From: an uncultured Eubacterium sp.
GTDB lineage: Bacteria > Bacillota > Clostridia > Peptostreptococcales > Anaerovoracaceae
Direction: 5' to 3'
Assembly (NCBI GenBank): GCA_900542385.1
Contig: UQNP01000053.1
Span: 1 to 10,654 of the forward strand
Length of the DNA stretch: 10,654 nt
Below the pieces are notes generated by a model. It ran no database searches, had not been told where the DNA came from, and worked only from the letters and a program-made list of their open reading frames with translations. Positions 1 through 7,689 of the stretch are shown here, one piece after another. How positions within the stretch are numbered: the stretch's first letter is position 1; each line of letters begins with the position of its first letter. Both the position numbers and the translations under genes were made by a program.

Positions 1-68
1 AAAAGAAGGAAATATAGATATAGAAATATAAAAAACAGGAAAAAGGATAATTATAGTTTTAAAATTTG

Positions 69-116
69 AAGCTTGATTTTATAAAAGGTATACCCTTAGT
101 AAAATTAAGCTTTTTT
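69..116 (+). terminator. Long imperfect hairpin with T-tract, probable terminator of an upstream gene
   Basis: Positions 69-90 pair with 91-112. The outer arms are AAGCTT (69-74 and 107-112), the middle is an AT-rich stretch with one G-T pair and few mismatches, and the tip is the palindrome GGTATACC (87-94). The 3' arm runs into six T (111-116). This fits a Rho-independent terminator for a plus-strand gene ending before or at the left edge of the window, although most of the stem is AT. A cruciform-type protein site is the alternative. It insulates the gyrB promoter from upstream transcription. Confidence 0.5.
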
Positions 117-187
117 GATACAAAAATAAGCGATCTGGTGGATTTTTTCGATACTAAACACGGTTTTAATCCAAAATATCTAAAAAC

Positions 188-216
188 TTGTAAAAACGGT
201 GATTTTATGCTAAACT
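188..216 (+). promoter_or_regulatory. Extended -10 promoter of the gyrB operon
   Basis: A -35-like TTGTAA (188-193) is followed, after exactly 17 bp, by the -10-like TAAACT (211-216). The TG of an extended -10 lies at 208-209. Each hexamer matches four of six consensus positions, and the extension compensates. The start of transcription would be near 223, giving a leader of about 33 nt. The flanking sequence is very AT-rich, so chance matches are possible. The placement between the upstream terminator and gyrB supports the call. Confidence 0.55.
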
Positions 217-234
217 AAAATAAGTGTGAAATAA

Positions 235-2175
<1,941 letters not shown>

Positions 2176-2193
2176 ACGAAAGGAGTTTGATAT

Positions 2194-4722
2194 ATGGATA
2201 ATCTTTTAGAAGATAAAAAAATGATTCAGCATGAGATACACGACGAGATGAAAAACTCCTACATCGACTATGCCATGAGCGTAATAGTGGGAAGAGCTCT
2301 TCCCGATGTGAGAGACGGACTCAAACCTGTACACAGAAGGATTCTCTACGGCATGAGCGGTCTTGGAGTAACGCCGGACAAGCCTTTCAAAAAATCGGCT
2401 CGTATAGTCGGAGAAGTAATGGGTAAATATCATCCTCACGGAGACAGCTCCATATACGATGCGATGGTAAGACTTGCTCAGGATTTTTCAACGAGATATC
2501 TGCTGGTTGACGGACACGGAAACTTCGGCTCTATAGACGGAGACGGAGCTGCTGCAATGCGTTATACAGAAGCAAGGATGTCTCCTTTCTCCCTTGAAAT
2601 GATAAGGGATATAGATAAAGATACCGTTGACTTCATGCCGAATTTCGATGAAGAAGAAAAAGAACCTGTCGTGCTGCCGGCACGATTTCCGAATCTTCTC
2701 GTAAACGGCAGCAACGGTATAGCTGTAGGTATGGCTACATCAATACCCCCTCATAACCTTGGCGAAGTAATAGACGCTACCGTAAAGATGATAGATGATG
2801 AAAACTGTACGGTAGATGATCTGATAGATATAGTGAAGGGTCCTGATTTTCCTACAGGCGCTCAGATACTCGGCAGGAAAGGCGCCCGCGAAGCTTACAG
2901 GACAGGACAGGGAAAAGTTCTCGTAAGAGCAGTCGCAAACATAGAGGAGACTGACAAAGGACGTTCCCAGATAATAATCACAGAAATACCTTTCCAGGTG
3001 AATAAATCAAGACTTCTTGAGAAAATAGGAGAACTTGTAAAGGATAAAAGGATCGAAGGTATATCGGCCATAAGAGACGAATCCAACAGGAACGGCATGC
3101 GTATAGTCATTGAGCTCAAGCGCGACGCCAATCCAAAGATAACTCTCAACAGACTTTACAAGCATACGCAGCTTCAGGAAAACTACAGTATGATAATGAT
3201 AGCTCTCGTGGACGGACAGCCGAGACTTCTCAATCTTTATCAGATACTCGAAGAATATCTGAAGCATCAGAAAGAAGTCGTAACGAGAAGAACCAGATTC
3301 GATCTGAATAAGGCGGAAGCGAGAGCACATATACTGGAAGGATTAAGGATAGCTCTCGATAACATCGATGAAATAATAAAGATAATAAGATCCAGCTACA
3401 ACGATGCAAAGCCTAAGCTGATGGAAAGCTTCGGACTTTCAGAGATCCAGGCTCAGGCGATACTCGATATGAGACTGGCAAGGCTTCAGGGACTGGAACG
3501 TGAAAAAATAGAAAACGAATACGATGAGCTTTGCAGAAAGATAGCTTACTACAACGAACTTCTCGCAGATGAGAAAAAACTGATGGGCGTCGTAAAGGAT
3601 GAGCTTCTTGAGATAAAGGAAAAATATTCCGATGAGAGAAGGACGAAGATAAGCGCCGCAGCCGATGAGATGGATGATGCAGATCTCATAGAAGAAAAAC
3701 AGGTTGCCGTAACTCTGACCCACCTTGGATATCTTAAGAGGATACCTGCCGACACCTACAAGACTCAGAGAAGAGGCGGCAAAGGTATTACAGGGCTTAC
3801 GACGAGAGAGAACGATTTCGTGACGAATCTGATACTCACTTCTACTCACGATAATCTCATGTTCTTTACCAATACGGGAAAAGCCTACAAGATAAAAGCC
3901 TATGAAATACCTGAGGCTACCAGGACAGCTAAGGGTACGCCGGCGATAAATTTCCTCAATCTCATGCAGAGAGAAAGAATAACTACGGTAATACCTTTCA
4001 AGGAGTTCAGTGATGAAAAATATTTGATGGCTGTAACTAAACACGGCACTATAAAAAAGACTGCCATGTCTCAGTTTGACACCAACAGAAAAACAGGACT
4101 CATAGCGATAAACTTAAAAGACGGAGACGAGCTTGTATCGTTAAAACAGACAAGCGGCAACGATAAAGTAATAATAATAACTAAAAACGGTAAATGTATA
4201 TGCTTCTCAGAGGACGATGTCAGACCTATGGGAAGGATCGCAGGCGGAGTGAGAGCAATAAAACTGGAAGATGATGATGAAGTCGTTTCAATGGAGCTTG
4301 TTCAGCCGCATGAAGAGCTTCTCGTAGTAACTACCAACGGATACGGAAAGAGGACCTCCGTTGAAGAATACAAGATACAGACAAGAGGCGGCAAGGGACT
4401 TCTGACCTATGACAAGACGAAATTCAGGAAGACAGGAAGACTCGTAGGAGCTCTTGTAGTGGATGATGATGACGAAGTTCTGCTAATAAATTCCGAGGGT
4501 ACGATAATAAGGATAAGAGCAGACGAAGTTTCAAAACTCGGCAGAGCTACACAGGGAGTCAAGATAATGCGTACTGATGAAGATACTAATATAATTTCAA
4601 TAGCAAAAGTCATAAATGAAGAACAATCCGCAGATGAAACCAAAGAAAAAAAGGGCAGCGGGAAAGAAAAAAATAAAAAGAAGGATGACGGCTCGGAACA
4701 GACTAAACTTGACCTGAGCTGA
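2194..4722 (+). CDS. gyrA: DNA gyrase subunit A
   Basis: GyrA is the DNA breakage-reunion subunit of gyrase. The catalytic tyrosine is Y124 in [10 protein letters not shown], preceded by R123. The quinolone-resistance region [10 protein letters not shown] (80-89) keeps S85 and D89, equivalent to E. coli S83 and D87, so the usual target-site resistance changes are absent. After the coiled-coil tower and C-gate, the C-terminal beta-pinwheel (about 500-805) holds a canonical GyrA-box QRRGGKG at 525-531, the DNA-wrapping motif that separates GyrA from ParC. A related QTRGGKG lies in a later blade, as in other Gram-positive GyrA. The last 35 or so residues form a charged, Lys/Glu-rich, probably disordered tail. 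The start has AAAGGAG at 2179-2185, 8 nt before the ATG, and the 18-nt gap to gyrB implies co-transcription. The length of 842 residues is normal. Confidence 0.98.
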   Translation: MDNLLEDKKMIQHEIHDEMKNSYIDYAMSVIVGRALPDVRDGLKPVHRRILYGMSGLGVTPDKPFKKSARIVGEVMGKYHPHGDSSIYDAMVRLAQDFSTRYLLVDGHGNFGSIDGDGAAAMRYTEARMSPFSLEMIRDIDKDTVDFMPNFDEEEKEPVVLPARFPNLLVNGSNGIAVGMATSIPPHNLGEVIDATVKMIDDENCTVDDLIDIVKGPDFPTGAQILGRKGAREAYRTGQGKVLVRAVANIEETDKGRSQIIITEIPFQVNKSRLLEKIGELVKDKRIEGISAIRDESNRNGMRIVIELKRDANPKITLNRLYKHTQLQENYSMIMIALVDGQPRLLNLYQILEEYLKHQKEVVTRRTRFDLNKAEARAHILEGLRIALDNIDEIIKIIRSSYNDAKPKLMESFGLSEIQAQAILDMRLARLQGLEREKIENEYDELCRKIAYYNELLADEKKLMGVVKDELLEIKEKYSDERRTKISAAADEMDDADLIEEKQVAVTLTHLGYLKRIPADTYKTQRRGGKGITGLTTRENDFVTNLILTSTHDNLMFFTNTGKAYKIKAYEIPEATRTAKGTPAINFLNLMQRERITTVIPFKEFSDEKYLMAVTKHGTIKKTAMSQFDTNRKTGLIAINLKDGDELVSLKQTSGNDKVIIITKNGKCICFSEDDVRPMGRIAGGVRAIKLEDDDEVVSMELVQPHEELLVVTTNGYGKRTSVEEYKIQTRGGKGLLTYDKTKFRKTGRLVGALVVDDDDEVLLINSEGTIIRIRADEVSKLGRATQGVKIMRTDEDTNIISIAKVINEEQSADETKEKKGSGKEKNKKKDDGSEQTKLDLS

Positions 4723-4744
4723 TCATTTTGAGGAGGACAGAAAA

Positions 4745-5725
4745 ATGAAACGTGTTTTTTCCGGCGTACAGCCTACGGGAAATATTCATATAGGAAATTA
4801 TCTCGGAGCTCTGAGACAGTTTGTCGAACTTCAGGATGACAATGAATGTATATACTGTATCGTCGATCTTCATTCGATAACGGTGCCTCAGGATCCTAAG
4901 GAATTGAGGAAACATATACTCGATGTGGCTTCTTTGTATCTTGCAGTAGGTATAGATCCGAAAAAATCCATAATATTCGTTCAGTCGGATGTCAGCGGAC
5001 ATTCGGAGCTTTCGTGGATACTCACGTGCAGTGCTTATACAGGTGAGCTTTCCAGGATGACGCAGTTCAAGGACAAGAGCAGAGGCAGAGAATCAGCTCC
5101 GGCAGGACTTTTCATGTATCCTGTTCTCATGGCGGCGGATATACTTCTCTATGATGCAGATATAGTACCTGTAGGCAATGATCAGAAGCAGCATATAGAG
5201 CTGTGCCGTGATCTCGCTCAGCGTGTAAATCACAAGTACAAGGATACTTTCGTTGTTCCGGACGGCAGATTTTTAAAGTCGGGAGCCAGGATAATGGCCC
5301 TTGATGATCCTACATCTAAGATGAGCAAGAGCGCTGAGAATATTCACAGCAGGATATCTCTTCTCGATGAGGACAATAAGATAAAAAAATCCATAATGAG
5401 AGCAACTACGGATTCTGACGGGGAGATAAGATTCGATGTCGAAAACAAGCCGGGAATAAGCAATCTTCTCAATATATACAGCGCTTTTTCAGGAGAAGAT
5501 ATCGATAATATAGTTGCAAAGTATTCAGGCAAAGGATACGGAGATTTCAAAAAAGATCTCGTGGGCATCACTCAGGAAGCGCTGGCTCCAATAAAGAAAA
5601 ATTTTGATGAGATCAGAGAATCTCAGGAGCTTATAGATATACTCAGAGAAGGAGCTGAAAAGGCAGGAGCTATCGCCGAAAAGACGATGAAACGTGTGAA
5701 AAAAAATTTTGGACTTGGTTTTTAA
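4745..5725 (+). CDS. trpS: Tryptophan--tRNA ligase
   Basis: TrpRS is a cytoplasmic class Ic aminoacyl-tRNA synthetase that charges tRNA-Trp using ATP. At 326 residues it has the normal bacterial length. The class I signatures are PTGNIHIGN (10-18, the HIGH motif) and KMSKS (192-196). Between them lie the family-typical tract DIVPVGNDQKQH (139-150) and the dimer/tryptophan-pocket stretch around AYTGELSRMTQFKDK. AGGAGG at 4731-4736 sits 8 nt before the ATG. The gene starts 22 nt after gyrA, so there is no room for a T-box leader of its own. Expression would therefore follow gyrase transcription, unless an internal promoter inside gyrA exists that I cannot see. Codon use matches gyrA. Identity is certain; operon membership is inferred from spacing. 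Confidence 0.97.
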   Translation: MKRVFSGVQPTGNIHIGNYLGALRQFVELQDDNECIYCIVDLHSITVPQDPKELRKHILDVASLYLAVGIDPKKSIIFVQSDVSGHSELSWILTCSAYTGELSRMTQFKDKSRGRESAPAGLFMYPVLMAADILLYDADIVPVGNDQKQHIELCRDLAQRVNHKYKDTFVVPDGRFLKSGARIMALDDPTSKMSKSAENIHSRISLLDEDNKIKKSIMRATTDSDGEIRFDVENKPGISNLLNIYSAFSGEDIDNIVAKYSGKGYGDFKKDLVGITQEALAPIKKNFDEIRESQELIDILREGAEKAGAIAEKTMKRVKKNFGLGF

Positions 5726-5766
5726 TTATATTTTAGGATATTCTTTGAAAGGCGGCATAAACAGCA

Positions 5767-6999
5767 ATGGAAAATTACTTATCTGTTCGTGAAATTGCAG
5801 AAAAATGGGGAGTATCCGAACGAAGAGTAAATCAATACTGTTCTGATAAACGTATACCGGGGGCTCGGAAGTTCGGAAAATCATGGGCTATTCCTGCAGA
5901 TGCAGAAAAGCCTAAAGACCCGCGTTATATACAGCAGCAGGAGAAAATTTCCGATATAAAGACAGCTAAGACTGAGATGCAGACAGTTACAGGAGGACTT
6001 CTTGACAGCACTAATCTGATGCCGCTTATGAATACTGACTTTGTTCCCGGAAACTGCAGAAAAACGGTAGAATCAATGACTGATGGTGTTCAGAGGGATA
6101 TTTCTTTTGCCGAGTACTACTATTTCAGCGGCCGGCCTGAGGAAGCAGTAAAGGCGGCGGAGCCTTATCTTACGAGCAGTGACATGGGAGCACGGCTTTC
6201 TGCCTGTCTCATATATACATATGCGAATCTGTCTGTCGGTCAGATACAGAAAGCAAGATTTGCCTTGGGAGAGCTCAATGCATCTCTTTCCGCTGCGGGG
6301 AAGCAATCACCTCAGTTCAGGGCTGCCGCAGCTTTTGTAGCTTCAGCGGGAGCAGTGCTGCTGCATCTGCCTCTGCCCGGAGAAATGCCGGAAACTGAAA
6401 TATTTCTGCCCTATCTTCCGCCGGGGCTCAGAGCATTTGCTCTTTATGTGCAGGCTCACTATCTTTACCTCAAGGAAGATTATGCACGCAGCGCAGGAAT
6501 AGTTGAAGCGACTCTTGCCATGGGTGCGGCGAAGTATCCCATACCCGCTATATATCTGCACCTTGTGTCGGTAATGGATTATATGAGCCTTAAGAGATCC
6601 GACCGTGCCGAAGAACATCTTCTCAAGGCATTGGATATAGCAAGACCTGATGATCTTATCGAAGGGTTTGGAGAGCATCACGGTCTATTGGGAGGAATGC
6701 TCGAAGCAGTCATAAAACCGAAATGGCCGAAAGATTTTAAAAGGATCATCGATATAACCTACAGCTTCTCTTCCGGATGGCGTAGAGTTCATAATCCGCT
6801 GACCGGACACGATGTAGCTGACGATCTGACTACGACGGAATTCGCCATGGCGATGCTCGCGGCAAGAGGATGGACCAACAAGGAAATAGCCGGACACCTG
6901 AATATATCGGTGAATACGGTCAAAAGTCATATTTCCGAAGCTATGAGGAAATTGAACGTAGAAACCAGAAAAGAACTGAAACAATATATGCTGAGATGA
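5767..6999 (+). CDS. Transcriptional regulator with N-terminal Xis/MerR-like HTH and C-terminal LuxR HTH
   Basis: This 410-residue cytoplasmic protein appears able to bind DNA at both ends. Residues 4-50 (SVREIAEKWGVSERRVNQYC, then a wing with KFGKSWAIP) look like the HTH_17/excisionase-MerR winged helix. Residues about 352-410 are a clear GerE/LuxR domain: LTTTEF, GWTNKEIAGHLNISVNTVKSH (positions 368-388) and a terminal KLNVETRKEL. The middle (about 90-345) is Ala-rich and helical with TPR-like repeats, as in MalT-type sensors, but no P-loop NTPase motif is visible, so the ligand or partner is unknown. The start is supported by AAAGG at 5748-5752, with a rather long 14-nt spacer. It lies 41 nt after trpS with no terminator between, so it probably shares the gyrase transcript. 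Most isoleucine codons are ATA, as in gyrB, so it appears native. The target genes are unknown; the surface operon downstream is one candidate. Confidence 0.85.
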   Translation: MENYLSVREIAEKWGVSERRVNQYCSDKRIPGARKFGKSWAIPADAEKPKDPRYIQQQEKISDIKTAKTEMQTVTGGLLDSTNLMPLMNTDFVPGNCRKTVESMTDGVQRDISFAEYYYFSGRPEEAVKAAEPYLTSSDMGARLSACLIYTYANLSVGQIQKARFALGELNASLSAAGKQSPQFRAAAAFVASAGAVLLHLPLPGEMPETEIFLPYLPPGLRAFALYVQAHYLYLKEDYARSAGIVEATLAMGAAKYPIPAIYLHLVSVMDYMSLKRSDRAEEHLLKALDIARPDDLIEGFGEHHGLLGGMLEAVIKPKWPKDFKRIIDITYSFSSGWRRVHNPLTGHDVADDLTTTEFAMAMLAARGWTNKEIAGHLNISVNTVKSHISEAMRKLNVETRKELKQYMLR

Positions 7000-7003
7000 A
7001 AAA

Positions 7004-7036
7004 ATGCCCGCGGTATGCCGCGGGCATCACCCTTTT
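7004..7036 (+). terminator. GC-rich hairpin ending the gyrase-trpS-regulator unit
   Basis: ATGCCCGCGG (7004-7013) pairs perfectly with CCGCGGGCAT (7018-7027) around a TATG loop. It begins five bases after the regulator stop. Four T follow at 7033-7036, but five bases separate them from the stem, so termination may be incomplete and readthrough into the next region is plausible. There is an A-run on the 5' side. Confidence 0.7.
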
Positions 7037-7061
7037 AGGGGGTCAAAACGGGTAATAGGAA

Positions 7062-7145
7062 TCCCCTCTTTCTTTCGATATAATAAATAAACAATGATAT
7101 CCGTATGAGGATACTGCTTCATTTACTGTCGAAAGAAAGAGGGGA
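7062..7145. repeat. Perfect 17-bp inverted repeat, 50-bp spacer, spanning a -10 box and an SD
   Basis: The left arm 7062-7078 (TCCCCTCTTTCTTTCGA) is the exact reverse complement of 7129-7145. The spacer begins with TATAAT (7079-7084) and holds a nested 5-bp hairpin (7098-7102 with 7109-7113). The right arm includes the AGGGG Shine-Dalgarno for an ATG at 7150. In RNA the arms would form a long stem hiding that SD. Neither arm is followed by a T-tract, so this is not a terminator. The function is inferred only. Confidence 0.75.
7079..7084 (+). promoter_or_regulatory. Consensus -10 box without a good -35
   Basis: A perfect TATAAT lies directly inside the left arm of the inverted repeat. At a 17-bp spacing the -35 position (7056-7061, TAGGAA) matches the consensus in only three places, and there is no TG extension. 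An activator or alternative arrangement would be needed, or the match is chance. Transcription would start near 7091, excluding the left arm from the RNA. Confidence 0.35.
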
Positions 7146-7149
7146 ACAG

Positions 7150-7317
7150 ATGAATATTTTCAGGAAAAATTCAGATATAAAGGATCCGGTCTCCTTACTC
7201 ATACATATAGACAGCTTAAGTCTGTTATTTTTTTACTGTGTAAAATTTTATAAAGGTATTTCGGAGGGCACGCTGCGCCCGCAGGTCATCTGCGGTCACG
7301 ACGCGCCCTTTTTATGA
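7150..7317 (+). CDS. Doubtful 55-codon ORF (possible leader peptide or small hydrophobic peptide)
   Basis: The ATG at 7150 is preceded by AGAGGGG at a suitable distance. The same frame is open back to an ATG at 7105, but that start has no ribosome binding site. The peptide has a charged start (MNIFRKNSDIKD), then a hydrophobic run, about residues 13-29 (PVSLLIHIDSLSLLFFY), and ends in a polar tail. Against it, a U-tract hairpin (7210-7234) interrupts it and a strong terminator (7265-7313) occupies its last third, so a transcript would usually end before the stop. I recognise no family. It could be a regulatory leader ORF, a type I toxin-like peptide, or nothing. Confidence 0.22.
   Translation: MNIFRKNSDIKDPVSLLIHIDSLSLLFFYCVKFYKGISEGTLRPQVICGHDAPFL
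7210..7234 (+). terminator. Weak hairpin with T-tract, possible attenuator
   Basis: GACAG (7210-7214) pairs with CTGTT (7222-7226) around a 7-nt loop. The stem is followed by A and then seven T (7228-7234). The stem is only five pairs including one G-T, so it would work poorly alone. Its place between the SD at 7141-7144 and the strong terminator makes an attenuation role thinkable. Confidence 0.3.
7265..7313 (+). terminator. Strong GC-rich terminator in the leader of the surface-protein operon
   Basis: The outer GGGC and CG (7266-7272) pair with CG and GCCC near 7302-7308 across a mismatch. The inner CCGCAG (7279-7284) pairs perfectly with CTGCGG (7290-7295) around a 5-nt loop. Five T follow at 7309-7313. 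It lies just 28 nt before the GTG at 7342. It could end a short RNA begun upstream, or act as an attenuator. An alternative pairing, GGGC (7266-7269) with GCCC (7277-7280), would disrupt it and could be an anti-terminator state. Confidence 0.7.
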
Positions 7318-7326
7318 TACAGCTAT

Positions 7327-7334
7327 AAAGGAGG
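7327..7334 (+). promoter_or_regulatory. Strong ribosome binding site fixing a GTG start
   Basis: AAAGGAGG at 7327-7334 lies 7 nt before GTG at 7342. No ATG in this frame has a comparable site, so the start codon of the four-Cys protein is GTG. Confidence 0.8.
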
Positions 7335-7341
7335 AGAAGGA

Positions 7342-7689
7342 GTGAAAAAATTCAGACGATATGAGATAGAAGGCACTGTTTTTGATATTCCCATGTACTG
7401 GGACGAGCTTTCGCAGAAATATCTGGAGGATTACAGCGGCATTGCAGAAAAACCTTTATATACATCGGATGGATATCCTATTCTTCTGACGATAGAGGAT
7501 GCCTGTAATTATATCGAAAGGATAAACGATGATCCCATCAGTATCGACTGCGGCTCATGCCGCCATTATAATCAAATATCCGGCACACTGCTTGGAGTGT
7601 GCAGAAATAAAAACCGTCGGCTGACGGAAATTGCCGAAGATCCGGAAAAGAACAGAAGTAAAAAGAAGCAGGAGGTAGAGAGAGGATGA
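7342..7689 (+). CDS. Small four-cysteine protein of unknown function
   Basis: This is a 115-residue soluble protein with no signal peptide and no membrane segment. It starts at GTG after a near-perfect AAAGGAGG. Four cysteines (C55, C70, C73, C87) are arranged as C-x14-C-x2-C-x13-C, with the core DCGSCRHYNQ...GVCRNKNRR. That pattern suggests a zinc or Fe-S site, with basic residues beside the last Cys, so nucleic-acid or partner binding is possible. The N-terminal half is acidic and aromatic, with WDELSQKYLEDY (20-31) followed by PLYTSDGYPILLTIEDA; the last 20 residues are highly charged. The stop overlaps the next ATG (ATGA, 7686-7689), so the two genes are translationally coupled and probably act together. 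I do not recognise a named family. Isoleucine codons are mixed (ATA, ATT and ATC similar), unlike gyrB. Confidence 0.8.
   Translation: MKKFRRYEIEGTVFDIPMYWDELSQKYLEDYSGIAEKPLYTSDGYPILLTIEDACNYIERINDDPISIDCGSCRHYNQISGTLLGVCRNKNRRLTEIAEDPEKNRSKKKQEVERG
7670..7676 (+). promoter_or_regulatory. Ribosome binding site inside the four-Cys gene
   Basis: AGGAGGT lies 9 nt before the ATG at 7686, within the last codons of the preceding gene. It sets the start of the surface protein. With the ATGA overlap, it allows both coupled and independent initiation. Confidence 0.8.

Noticed and set aside
1..69. Open frame from the left edge ending in TGA at 67-69, just at the hairpin
   Set aside because: Only 22 codons, Lys/Arg-rich as expected from A-rich DNA. 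A second frame ends at TAA 29-31. I cannot tell which, if either, is the end of an upstream gene.
2437..2463. Quinolone-resistance mutation in gyrA
   Set aside because: S85 and D89 are the unmutated residues, so nothing in this region indicates resistance.
7062..7145. Miniature insertion sequence or MITE
   Set aside because: The arms are inverted repeats, but I see no flanking target-site duplication and the unit is only 84 bp. It is kept as a regulatory repeat.
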